A stretch of 64,000 bases of DNA from Microbacterium terrae (GTDB taxonomy: Bacteria; Actinomycetota; Actinomycetes; Actinomycetales; Microbacteriaceae): contig NZ_JAFDSS010000001.1 of assembly GCF_017831975.1 (NCBI RefSeq), forward strand, positions 3,831,571-3,895,570. Reading direction: 5' to 3'. Each line of letters starts with the position of its first letter. Within the stretch, counting starts at the first letter, position 1. The position numbers and the translations under genes are program-made. Shown here one piece after another: positions 25,159 through 34,400 of this stretch. The notes under the pieces are model-generated. The model was not told the origin of the DNA, searched no databases, and was given only the letters and a program-made list of their open reading frames with translations.

Positions 25159-25451
25159 TGGAATCCTTTTGCAGGTTGAGGCGGAACAAGATCGTCCTCA
25201 AGGTTCCCCACCTGGGCGCCGTGACGAACCGTCCAGACGGATCGTCATGTGTACTCCAGACGCAGTAGGTCTCGCTTGCCGGCAGTGATATGAGCGATGC
25301 GGGTGCTCGTCTGCCGAGACGATTCATGCCCCGCGTGAGTGCGGGCAGCGATCAGTCGGCGCGATGCGAGGGACGCACAGGCGTTTAGGTCTCGACAACG
25401 GCGCGATCGGTCGCATCCTCGTCAGGCGCGATACGCCGCCTACGCGAATGA
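25159..25451. other. Gap upstream of the MMPL gene, nothing recognised
   Basis: About 290 bases between the MMPL start and the LacI remnant. It must contain the MMPL promoter, but no convincing -35/-10 pair or palindrome was found. A short CCAGACG direct repeat occurs near 25230-25265 and is probably chance. Confidence 0.3.
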
Positions 25452-25685
25452 TCAGATGGTCTCGCCGGCAATAAGGGACAACACCGCGGGAGCCACCGTG
25501 GGCCGCGGGGCTCCAGCGCCGAGGGCTTGCAGAAGGCTCGCCGCGCCGGCGTTGGCTGCAGCTACCATGTCGTACTCGATGGTGGTCAGACGAGGCACCG
25601 CAATCCGTGAGAGGTCGGTGCGGTCCATGCCGACGAGCGCGAGATCTCGCGGAACTTCCAGGCCCATTCGACGCACGTCGCAGTC
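25452..25685 (-). pseudogene. 3' remnant of a LacI-family regulator
   Basis: The last ~75 codons of a LacI/GalR repressor: MGLEVPRDLALVGMDRTDLS and the following PRLTTIEYDMVAAANAGAAS match the family's final sheet and helix. The DNA-binding domain and most of the sugar domain are missing. The reading frame continues upstream into unrelated sequence. The break lies at about 25690-25720, where another truncated gene begins on the opposite strand. Confidence 0.75.
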
Positions 25686-25729
25686 GAGTCGAACCGGCAG
25701 CAGAACTCGCCGCTCCCGAGCCGCCGAGG

Positions 25730-25960
25730 CCGCTGTCCGCACAGTCGACGATCGGCGAATGGCTTGATCACCCGGTTGGAGGATCGGTCCTCGAAGGCCT
25801 GCTGTCGCGAATGGGAGCAACGGCGTCCAGCTTGGCGCCACTGCGCGGGGCTCCCCTCATGCAGTTGGTCGCGATGAGCAACGGAGCGCTTCCCGAGTCC
25901 CTCATCGATGGACTGGTCGCCACCGTACACGCAGCGGCCGGGGCGGATGCCGTGGGCTGA
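25730..25960 (+). pseudogene. 3' remnant carrying the TIGEW-HPVG module
   Basis: About 73 codons starting at STIGEWLDHPVGG and ending GADAVG. No start codon or ribosome site belongs to it; the open frame upstream is opposite the LacI remnant. The segment is homologous to the N-terminus of the next gene (STIGEWMRHPVGA), matching in the PL...L, G..P...ID.LVA positions. It was probably the C-terminal module of a longer enzyme whose 5' part was deleted. Confidence 0.65.
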
Positions 25961-26050
25961 GCCGCTCTCTGACCACCTCCGGGCGATCACGTGCGCATGC
26001 CATCACGGTCGCCTCCTCGCCGCGCCACCACACTCACCGAAAGGACAGAC

Positions 26051-27059
26051 ATGACTGACCAGATGACCCCCATCGACGCAGAGAGCACGATCGGAGAATG
26101 GATGCGGCATCCGGTGGGTGCCCGGATCATCGCCGGCATCGCGACTCAAGGCGGAATCTCCGACAGCGCCCTCCGGCTCGCACGCAACGTACCGTTGAGT
26201 CGATTTCTCGGTGCGGGCGGCCCGCCGCCCGAGGGGATGATCGACAATCTCGTCGCACAGGCCAACGGGGGCGCCGCACCCGAAAGAGTTGCGCACACGT
26301 CATGGACCGAGGTCGTCGCAGCGGGTCGATTCGACGGCCAGACCATCATCGTCACCGGTGCGGCCAGCGGGATCGGGCGCGCCGTGGCGTCACGGATTGC
26401 GCGCGAGGGAGGCCGTGTTGTCGCGGTCGATCTGTCCGAGGAGCGATTGGCCGAGTTCGCCGCGAGCGTGCCCGAGGCCGACATCGTCTTGGTGGCCGGA
26501 GACATCACGGCAGCCGAGAGCATCGATCGCATCATCGCCGCGGCAGGTCCGCACATCGACGGCCTTGCGAACGTCGCCGGCCTGTTTGGATGACTTCAGC
26601 CCGATCCACGAGGTCTCGGACGAGACCCTCGAGCGGGTCTTCAACGTCAACGTGTTCGGCCTCATCAAGCTGACTCGTGCGGTGGTTCCCTTCATGATCG
26701 AGCATGGCCACGGATCCATTGTGAACATCGCGTCCGAAGCCGCCCTGCGTGGCTCGTCGGCTGGGCTCGCGTACACCGCATCGAAGAATGCGGTCGTCGG
26801 CGTCACCAAGAACACCGCTTACATGTACGAGCAGCACAACATCCGAGTCAACGCTGTAGCCCCCGGCGGCACCCTCACCGGCATGCGCCCGGGAAAGGTG
26901 AGCGCGTTCGGTCAGACCCGCCTCGACGAGCATGTCGCGGACGCCCCACTCGCCCTGCCGGAGGCTCTCGCCGCGTCGATCACTTTCCTACTCAGCCGCG
27001 ACGGAATCAACATCAACGGTGCAGTGCTCCCCAGTGACGGAGGCGAATCCGTCTACTGA
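26051..27059 (+). pseudogene. SDR oxidoreductase with N-terminal TIGEW-HPVG module, frameshifted
   Basis: Residues 1-~75 are a helical module (ESTIGEWMRHPVGA to ANGGAAP). A classical SDR domain follows, with the cofactor motif TGAASGIG and NVAGL. The frame then stops at 26591-26593, while the +1 frame continues exactly where the SDR should (LDDFSPIHEVSDETLERVFN, active-site YTASKNAVV, C-terminal SDGGESVY to 27059). One extra base in CTGTTTGGATGA (about 26583-26594) explains it. Ribosome site AAGGAC precedes the ATG at 26051. Repaired, the protein would be about 335 residues. Either a real inactivation or a sequencing error. Confidence 0.8.
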
Positions 27060-27546
27060 GTTCGTGATTTCGACGTCGCGCACTCTCATCGACGAGGGCG
27101 GAGGATTGTCAGACCCAAACGCTATCTCCCGGTCCTTCACGTCTTGCAGATCGAGAGTGGAGCAGGCAATGTCCGCCACGGAAGCCACCGCCTGTGCGAG
27201 TTCCGCTGCACCACCTCTCGCGTGAGAGGCGGAGCCGGGTGTCGGTCCCGATGCAAGTCCCCGCCATGTAGAAGCTGGGCGAGGGTGTCCCCTTGTGGGC
27301 GAGCCGAGGTGCGCCGACGCCGTCCGTGCGAAGCTGGCTCTACTGAGGTTCGTGGCGGGTTCGCGTGGGGTCCCCCAGGGGTCCCCGAGCATCCCGAGGA
27401 CGCCGATCATGGCGAGCCTGAAGTGCACAGAGTGCGTAGAGTGCGACCCGCCGGGTAAATGAATCGCCTGATGAGCCAAGAACACCGCGGGACTCCGCGG
27501 CAGGAGGGCAATCGCCCTGGACACGCCCTGGAGTGCTGAATCTACA
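27060..27546. other. Degenerate gap before the tRNA-Ser remnant
   Basis: About 490 bases with no convincing gene. A minus-strand open frame covers it but includes the antisense of the tRNA sequence, which gives a well-known spurious peptide. A stretch at 27080-27230 (minus strand, SVADIACSTLDLQDVKDREI) reads like protein and may be the relic of a lost gene. The position next to a tRNA 3' end fits an old integration site. Confidence 0.4.
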
Positions 27547-27602
27547 CTGCTAAGGTGGAGTCCTCGCAAGGGGACCGAGGGTTCAAATCCCTCCGTCTCC
27601 GC
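27547..27602 (+). tRNA. tRNA-Ser(GCU) 3' fragment, probable attachment-site remnant
   Basis: From the anticodon loop (CTGCTAA, anticodon GCT at 27549-27551) the sequence has a Ser-type long variable arm (GTCC...GGAC), an intact T-arm (GAGGG-TTCAAAT-CCCTC, 27577-27593) and the 3' acceptor strand CGTCTCCGC. The matching 5' acceptor strand (GGAGACG) and D-arm are absent upstream, and the 5' anticodon strand pairs poorly. It is therefore the 3' half of a tRNA gene, the piece usually duplicated when an integrase inserts DNA into a tRNA gene. Confidence 0.7.
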
Positions 27603-27605
27603 AGA

Positions 27606-27631
27606 AAAATCCCCGGTCAACCGGGGGTTTT
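27606..27631. terminator. Terminator following the tRNA-Ser fragment
   Basis: Stem CCCCGGT/ACCGGGG with flanking AAAAAT and GTTTT tracts, so it can terminate in both directions. It is four bases after the tRNA 3' end, the normal spacing of a tRNA gene's own terminator. Confidence 0.8.
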
Positions 27632-27727
27632 CGCGTTTCGGTCAGAAGGGCATGTTGCCCGGCGCATGCCAAGGTACGCCCACCCCGCGAACACGCGGAG
27701 GATCCCATCAACCTGCTCGGGAACGTC

Positions 27728-27976
27728 ATGCAGGCGACCGTCATCGGTTACCTGCGGAAGAACCCTGGCCTCACGCGTCTCGAGATCGCCGATGGTGTGC
27801 ATTCGCCGAAGATGACGATCGCGAACGGTCTCGAGAAGCTCGTCGACGGCGGTCTTGTCATCGCCGACCCACCTCGAGACGAGGCGATGCGCGGGCAGCG
27901 CATCCGTTAAATCGTCGACGACGCGAAGGTGACCGAGATGCTGATGCGGCTCGAGCAGGTGCTGGGGGAGTATTGA
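27728..27976 (+). pseudogene. Winged-helix DNA-binding protein broken by an in-frame stop
   Basis: Codons from 27728 give a winged helix-turn-helix (IGYLRKNPGLTRLEIADGVH, then LEKLVDGGLVIADPP). A TAA at 27908-27910 interrupts GQRIR*IVDD, and the same frame continues with KVTEMLMRLEQVLGEY to the TGA at 27974-27976. Small wHTH proteins usually have Tyr at this point (TAC or TAT), so one base change explains the stop. Similar small regulators are common beside integrated elements. The open frame continues 5' of the ATG (EDPINLLGNV), so the original start is unclear. Confidence 0.55.
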
Positions 27977-27985
27977 CCGGCGTTA

Positions 27986-28669
27986 TCAGCCGACCCCGCC
28001 TACGATCTCGATACCCTTCGCCGGCTGGTCGCCGTCTCGACGTTCAATCGCGCGGAGGCTCTTCGCGACGAACGCGGCGATCCTGCGGGCCCCGTCGATG
28101 CGGAAGTGGGTGTTGTCGACGAGGCCGTCGCGCCAGGCTATGGTCTCGCCCGGTGCGTAGTGCGACAGCAATGCGCGGGACTCCTCATCGCCGAGGTCTT
28201 CGTAGAGCCAGGTCGTGAACGCGGTCAGGTCGATGAGCGGAATGTCGAGGTCGAGCGCGAGGTCGCGGACGGCGTTGGGATAGTCACCGTGAGTCGGCGT
28301 GACGCGATCGCCATCGAACCAGCGCCGCTCGACCGGGGTGCACAGCACCGCCGTCGCGCCACCAGAGGACAGATCCTGGACGAAGCCGCGGAGCCGCTCG
28401 GCGTATCCGCCCCGCGAACCGAGCAGAGCCGGTTCCCTCTGGTCGTTGTGTCCGAACTGGATGACGACGGTGTCGCCCGGAACGATCGTCTCCAGGAGCG
28501 AAGCCCACGAGCCGAACTGGATGAATGACTCGGTGGTCGCCCCGCCGAACGCGAAGTTCCGCACCGAAGCGTCGACGAACTCGTGGAGGCACTCACCCCA
28601 TCCAGCCATCGGCTCTTCGCCGGGCTTCATCGACGCGACGGTCGAGTCCCCGGCGAGCAGGTACGTCAT
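27986..28669 (-). CDS. SGNH esterase of the rhamnogalacturonan acetylesterase type (CE12-like)
   Basis: A 227-residue esterase with the four conserved blocks of RhgT-like enzymes: LLAGDSTVAS (nucleophile Ser), FGGATT, QFGHNDQRE (oxyanion Asn) and DNTHFRIDG (Asp-x-x-His). No signal peptide, so it would deacetylate imported oligosaccharides. The ATG at 28669 overlaps the aldolase stop by four bases; the longer open frame upstream is a shadow of the aldolase gene. Last gene of the GH115-uxuA-kdgK-eda operon. Its presence suggests acetylated pectic or arabinogalactan fragments as substrate. Confidence 0.85.
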   Translation of the reverse strand: MTYLLAGDSTVASMKPGEEPMAGWGECLHEFVDASVRNFAFGGATTESFIQFGSWASLLETIVPGDTVVIQFGHNDQREPALLGSRGGYAERLRGFVQDLSSGGATAVLCTPVERRWFDGDRVTPTHGDYPNAVRDLALDLDIPLIDLTAFTTWLYEDLGDEESRALLSHYAPGETIAWRDGLVDNTHFRIDGARRIAAFVAKSLRAIERRDGDQPAKGIEIVGGVG

Positions 28670-29283
28670 GCGGTGACGGTCCGGCCGGCGAGGATCACGC
28701 CGAGCTTGGCGATCTGCTCCTCGGTGTCGAAGGCGGACCCGAGGGCGACGACGCGGCAGCCGGCGTCGAGGAAGGACTGTGCGGTCTCGGGGGCCACGCC
28801 GCCGGTGGCGACGAACCGCACCTGAGGGAACGGGCCGTGCAGGTGCTTGACCCAGGCGGGGCCGAGGCGCTCGGCGGGGAACGCCTTCTGCCACGTGAAT
28901 CCGGCACGCAGCGCCGCCTGCACCTCGGAGCCGGTGCCGACTCCGGGGATATGGGGGAGCCCCGCGGCGACCGACGCGGCGGCGATCTCAGGGTCGAACC
29001 CGGGGGCGACCGTGAACGCCGCACCGGCGTCCTTTGCCGCCGCGATCTGCTCGAGCGAGATGACGGTGCCCGCGCCGACGTCGAGGCCTCGCTCGCGGGC
29101 CTTCTCGGCGACGGCGGCGAGCACGGTGTAGTCGTCGGGTTCCATGACGGGCACTTCCATGATCCGCACTCCGGCGTCCCAAGCCGCGTCGGCCAGGCGC
29201 AGTGTGCGCTCGAGCCCTTGGCTGCGGAAGATGCCCATCACGGGCACCTCGCCGAATGTCTTCTCGAAGTAGGCGTCGGTCAT
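28666..29283 (-). CDS. eda: 2-keto-3-deoxy-6-phosphogluconate (KDPG) aldolase
   Basis: A 205-residue class I aldolase that splits KDPG into pyruvate and glyceraldehyde-3-phosphate. Visible: GAGTVISLEQIAAAKDAGA (Glu/Thr region), FTVAPGFDPEIA, the phosphate-binding IPGVGTGSE and the Schiff-base lysine in FTWQKAFPAERLG. The start at 29283 overlaps the kinase stop (ATGA), which rules out the longer frame. It completes the glucuronate route encoded by this cluster. Confidence 0.93.
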   Translation of the reverse strand: MTDAYFEKTFGEVPVMGIFRSQGLERTLRLADAAWDAGVRIMEVPVMEPDDYTVLAAVAEKARERGLDVGAGTVISLEQIAAAKDAGAAFTVAPGFDPEIAAASVAAGLPHIPGVGTGSEVQAALRAGFTWQKAFPAERLGPAWVKHLHGPFPQVRFVATGGVAPETAQSFLDAGCRVVALGSAFDTEEQIAKLGVILAGRTVTA

Positions 29284-30185
29284 GGGTGGGTCTCCTCCGG
29301 GGTGGTGATGGTGGATGCCGCGGCCGGCGCGGCGGTGTCGTGTGGGCTCATCAGCACGGCGACAGCGGACGTGTGCCCGGCGGCGACACGCTCGGCGGGA
29401 GACTGATCGCGCAGGTACCCCGTGAGCCAGCCGGCGGCGAACGCATCGCCGGCGCCGACCGGCTCGACGACCTCCACACGCTTCGCGGGTACGCGGGTGA
29501 CATCCTGGCCGTGGAACTCGACCGCTTCGATGTCGCCGTCCTTCACGACCAGGTGGGGCACGTCGGGCAGCAGGTCGCGGACCGATTCGGCGGTGGAGGT
29601 GCCCCACAGGTTCTCGGCCTCGTCGCGACCGACGAACACGATGTGCGCGCGGCGGGCAAGGCGCAGAAGCACGGTGGCCGCCGTATCCTTCGACTCCCAC
29701 AGCACGGGTCGGTAGTTCACATCGAAGCTCGCCACCGCCGCGGTGTCGAGGATGTGCTCGACCAGGGCGTGCGCCGACGCGGACAGCGCAGGGGTGATGC
29801 CGGTGGTGTGCAGGACGCGCGCCGCCGGAGCCCCGTCGAGATCCGCGGGCGACAGCGCGGATGCCGCCGACCCAGCCCGGTAGTAGAACACCCGCGATCC
29901 GGTAGGGGATGGCTGCTTGACCATCAGCCCGGTGCGGCGCGCCGGATCGGTCCGCACACCGCCGACGTCGACGCCGCGCGAGGCGACGGCATCCCGAACC
30001 ATCGCACCGAAGGGGTCGTCACCGACCCGCGATACCCACGCAGATCGGACCCCGAGCATCGCCGCGCCGATCGCGACATTGCTCTCGGCCCCGCCCGACG
30101 ACAGCGCCAAAGCCGTGCCTTCGGCGAGGTCGCCCGTCACGAGCGCCATCGTCTCACCGACGGTCAGCAGCTCGGCGTTGGTCAT
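29280..30185 (-). CDS. kdgK: PfkB-family sugar kinase, 2-keto-3-deoxygluconate kinase
   Basis: A 301-residue ribokinase-fold kinase. It begins ELLTVGETMALV, has the SGGAESNVAIGAAMLG sugar-binding stretch, and ends with the PfkB signature PVGAGDAFAAGWLTGYL, whose Asp is the catalytic base. The KDG specificity is inferred from position between mannonate dehydratase and KDPG aldolase. Its ATG at 30185 overlaps the uxuA stop by four bases and its own stop overlaps the eda start, so the three enzymes are translationally coupled. Confidence 0.9.
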   Translation of the reverse strand: MTNAELLTVGETMALVTGDLAEGTALALSSGGAESNVAIGAAMLGVRSAWVSRVGDDPFGAMVRDAVASRGVDVGGVRTDPARRTGLMVKQPSPTGSRVFYYRAGSAASALSPADLDGAPAARVLHTTGITPALSASAHALVEHILDTAAVASFDVNYRPVLWESKDTAATVLLRLARRAHIVFVGRDEAENLWGTSTAESVRDLLPDVPHLVVKDGDIEAVEFHGQDVTRVPAKRVEVVEPVGAGDAFAAGWLTGYLRDQSPAERVAAGHTSAVAVLMSPHDTAAPAAASTITTPEETHP

Positions 30186-31381
30186 GCGCCCGCGAGTGAA
30201 CCGCTGAGAACCTGGGTGACGGCGCGCTCTACCCCACGCAGTTCGGCGAGGCCCTTGAGCCGGCCGATCAGCGCGTAGCCGGGGTAGGTGGGGCGGGCGA
30301 GATCGTCGAGCAGGAAATGGCCGTGGTCGGGGCGCATCGGGATGACAGCGGCGTCCTCTCCTGCCGCCGCCCGGCGCTGCTCTTCGCGGACGAGCTCTGT
30401 GATGACGCCGACCATGTCGGAGCCGCCATCGATGTGGTCGTCTTCGAAGAAGCTCTTGCCGTCGGCCTCGATGGTCACGTTGCGCAGGTGCGCGAAGTAG
30501 ATGCGGTCCGCAAACCGGCGCGTCATCTCGACCACGTCGTTCGTCGCGACCGACCCGTACGACCCGACGCACATGGTCAGGCCGTTCGCCCACGAGGGCG
30601 CGGCATCCAACAGCCACTGCGCATCGTCGGCGTTCGAGACGACGCGCGGCAGGCCGAACAGCGGACGGGGCGGGTCGTCGGGGTGGATGGCCAGGCGGAT
30701 GCCCGCCTCCTCGGCCGCCGGGACGACCGCGCGCAGGAACGTGCCGAGGTTCTCGCGGATGTCGTCGGCGGTCAGTCCGTCATACAGGGCGAGGCTCGCG
30801 CGAAGGCCGGCGAGCTCGTAGGACTCCTCCGAGCCGGGTAGCCCGAGCAGCACCGTGTTGCGCAGCTCGGTCAGCTCGGCCTCGCTCGCGCGGTCGAGGT
30901 AGTCACGCGCCTGCGCCACCTCGTCGGGTGTGTAGTCGGCTTCGGCGCCCGTGCGCTCCAGGATGAAGAGGTCGAACGCCGCGTGCGCGTTGAAGTCGAA
31001 CCGCATCGCGAAGCCGCCGTTGGGCATCGCGTAGCGCTGCTCGGTGCGCGCCCAGTCGATGACGGGCATGAAGTTGTAGCAGACCGTCTTCAACCCACAG
31101 GCTCCGAGGTTGCGGAGAGTCTGCGCGTAGTTCGCGATCGCCTCGTCGCGCTTCGGCCCGCCCCACTTGATGTGCTCGTGCACGGGGACCGACTCGACGA
31201 CCGACCAGGTGAGGCCCGCGGCCTCGATGACGGCCTTGCGCTTCAGGATCTCTTCGACCGACCACACCTCGCCGTTGGGGATGTGGTGAAGCGCCGAGAC
31301 GATTCCGGTCGCATCGGTCTGACGGACCTCTGCCAGGCTGATCGGGTCGTCGGGGCCGAACCAGCGCCAGGTGTGCTCCAT
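30182..31381 (-). CDS. uxuA: Mannonate dehydratase
   Basis: A 399-residue TIM-barrel enzyme that dehydrates D-mannonate to 2-keto-3-deoxygluconate using Mn2+/Fe2+. Family marks: the opening EHTWRWFGPDDPISLAEVRQ, GIVSALHHIPNGEVW, the metal-binding HPDDPPRPLFGLPR with catalytic His, and VGSYGS plus MRPDHGHFLLDD near the end. It follows GH115 by 21 bases in the same operon and accepts the product of UxuB, encoded 14 kb away under the same operator type. Confidence 0.95.
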   Translation of the reverse strand: MEHTWRWFGPDDPISLAEVRQTDATGIVSALHHIPNGEVWSVEEILKRKAVIEAAGLTWSVVESVPVHEHIKWGGPKRDEAIANYAQTLRNLGACGLKTVCYNFMPVIDWARTEQRYAMPNGGFAMRFDFNAHAAFDLFILERTGAEADYTPDEVAQARDYLDRASEAELTELRNTVLLGLPGSEESYELAGLRASLALYDGLTADDIRENLGTFLRAVVPAAEEAGIRLAIHPDDPPRPLFGLPRVVSNADDAQWLLDAAPSWANGLTMCVGSYGSVATNDVVEMTRRFADRIYFAHLRNVTIEADGKSFFEDDHIDGGSDMVGVITELVREEQRRAAAGEDAAVIPMRPDHGHFLLDDLARPTYPGYALIGRLKGLAELRGVERAVTQVLSGSLAGA

Positions 31382-31402
31382 CGGAAGGTTCCGTCTTTCT
31401 GC

Positions 31403-34400
31403 TCAGGCGTCGACCGCGGTTGCGATCGCGGGGTGGTGCGGCGGCGCCACGGAGCGTGCCGTCGGCTGCCAGCGTGCATCGATGGGGGGAAGCTCGTTTC
31501 CGAGCGTGAGGTAGATGCGGTCCACGCGCAGTCCGGATTCGCGCGCGTGGATCGAGAAGGTATGGCGGCCCTCGGCGATCTCCAGGTCGGAGATGTGCGT
31601 CCAGACCCACGCCTGCCGCAAGCCGTACGTGCACAGCGAGCCGTGCGAGAACTGATCCTCGACTGGTTGCGGCACCCCGTCGAGCGCGATCACACACGAG
31701 TCGTCGCGGTCGTCCTGGAAGGAGACCAGGAGCCACACGCGGTAGGAGCCGCCGGTCGTGACATCGATCGCGAAGTGCATCGCCGGCGCCTGCAGCGGGT
31801 CGTGCCACCGCAGAGCGCGTGGGCGCACCTGGAGGGCAAGACCGACTCGCGCGGCGGACTCAGCCTGCGTGTGCACCCACCGCGCCGCGCCGCCCTCTTC
31901 GGGGGTGAGCCAGGCATGCCCCGTGTCAGCCAATGCGTCTTCGGCTTCGAAGGCGACCACACCTCCCGACTCGACGAGGGGGCCTGTGGCGATTCCCGCG
32001 AGAAGATCCTTCGCCACTGGCGGCTCGAGCGACTCGGGTTGCAGTGAACGCCTCGGCTGGGGTGCGGCGATCGGTCGACGGTTCGTCGTGTCACCGCTCC
32101 AGAAGCTGCGGTCCGCATACAGCTGATCCGGAGTGGGAAGTTCGTCGTCGCCGCCCCGGAACAGCGCGGCCAGCGAATCGCGCAGCGCCTGCATGTCGAG
32201 CGCTGCCGGATCGGGGTCGGACACGAAAGAACTGGGCCGATCGGTGTGCGTGCTGAACTCGGGACCGAGATTGGTCGAGGCGATCCGCGACGTGTAGATC
32301 ACGGCCTTCGAGACGGCGAACGCCGGGTCGATCGCGTGCAGCGTGAGGGTGTGAGCCCCCGGCGCGAGGCGAGGCAGATGCACGCGGAGCCGCTCGACGT
32401 TGTCTTGAATGCCGGACGCCCAGTGACCCCGGTGCTCGTCGGTGGTCTCGCTCTCGACGACACGCGGTTCGTCTCCGTCGATGCTCACGCCGACACGGAT
32501 TCGCCCTGTGGAGTCGAGCGACGGAAGCCGGTGGAGTTCGAGGACGTGCGTGCCGGGCGTAGCGAGATGGAATCCGAAGGTCGCCGTCGCCGTCGACGTG
32601 CCGTGCGCGCGGGACCCGTTGATGCGTTGGGCCATCAGCGCACCGTTCGCGTACCGCCCGAGGTCCTCGACGACCGACCATGCGTGGTCGCTGGACGGAC
32701 GCACGGAATCGGGCATCGACGGATCGATGCTCACCACTCCGTCGGCCTCGATCCATCCGGGGTGTCCGGGGGCGATCGAGGGCGCATCGGCCACCTGGAC
32801 CTCTATCACGGTGGTCTGCCCGGTATCGGGCGAGACGACACGGATCCGGCCACGGCGCCCTGCCAGCGCGCGCATGTCGGATCGCACCCGCACCGCAAGT
32901 CGCTGCTCTGTCTGGACGATCCCCGCGGCGGGCGACACCTCGATCCAGTCGTCGCAGTCGACCGCGAAAGCCGTGCCGGGGTGACCGAGCGACGACACCT
33001 CGATCCACTTCTCGGTGCGCCCATACGGTGCGAATGTGAGATGGCGCGCATCCGCGTACCCGGTACTCCACGCAGTGACGCCGAGCCCGTGCCCGGCGAT
33101 GCGCAAAGCCGGAGTTCCGGGCGCGAACAGAGGCATGACCGGCGGAGGGAATGCCTCCGGGGTGAACATGCCGTCCCACCTGCCGTCCGACATCGTCGTG
33201 TTGTAGAAGTGGATGAGCCGGCGGCGAAGGTCTCCGAAGCTCCGAGCGGTCGCCACGTGCGCATCCGCAGCCGCGTGCCTTCCCTGCTCATAGGCGAGCG
33301 TGCTGCGGTCGGCGTAGACGAACTCGCCGTTGACGAGGTACGACATGTGGATCTTGATGGCGAACATCTGGAAGAACGCATCGCGCTCGTCCTCGGGCAG
33401 CTCCGCCATCAACGCGTTCGTCTCATCGAACAGCTCGCGCAGCGAGGCGAGGCGTCGCCCTGCCTCGTCGCCGTACCCGGTCTGCGAGAAGACGTCGGCC
33501 GACAGGTGCTCGTACTTGCGCTGGTTGTTCAGCTGGTAGTAGCGAGCGTAGATGTCTGCGGCCCGTGCGCCGAGAGATCCGCTGAACGTCGCGTTCGTCC
33601 ACCGCTCGATGAAGGCGCGCACGTTCCCGGTGGTCGTCTCGCGCCCCGCCTCCCAGGCGCACCGCAGGAAGAACTCCGTCTCGATCTCGAGGGGCTTGAG
33701 GCCGCCGACGTTGTCGACCCACAGCTGCCGTATGCCGCCATCCCAGGCCTTGGTCAGTTCGGAACGCATGAGCGCGAGCGGAGTGGAGGAGGTGGCGAGG
33801 TAGCTCGTCGTGTAGTTCGACCAGTAGGACGAGTGGTAGTACAACCCATGGCCCCCTGCCCGCTCCCGCTCGGCGTCGGACGGAAACCGGCGGATGTAGC
33901 CGAAGTTGTCGTTCGCCCACACCAGCGTCACGTCGTCGGGCACCTGAAGACCCGCGTCGTACAGCGGCAGCACCTCTTTGTAGGGGATGAACAGCTGCGG
34001 CGGCCGGGTGGGGTCGACTCCGAGTGTGTCCGAGAGGATCGATCGCTGGTCCTCGATCGCCTTCTCGAGAAGCTCCACACGAGCGCGGAACTTGCCGTCG
34101 TCGTCGAGGGACTCGTCGGCGTCGATCGCGGCCGTCTCGAACCCCGAGTCGTGGACGCCACGGATGCCGACGGTCCACGTGACCTCGTAGTCGCCGTTCT
34201 GCTCGACGCTGCCCCGCCAGTACTCGCGCAGCGCATCGCGGTTGGAACCTTCGAGGGAGTAGTCGTAGATGACAGGTTCCGGCCGTGCCTGCGACCAGGG
34301 GGTGAACTCGTGGTTGTTGCTGCGCAGCAGCATGTCGCAATGGCTCGAGCCCACCACGATGCCCATCTCGTGAGCCAGGCGACCGTTCTCGGCGTCGTGG

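Noticed and set aside
26988..27620. A 210-codon open frame on the minus strand
   Set aside because: Its start region is the antisense of the tRNA-Ser 3' end and terminator, which yields the peptide AETEGFEPSVPL common in false gene calls. The rest crosses the SDR 3' end.
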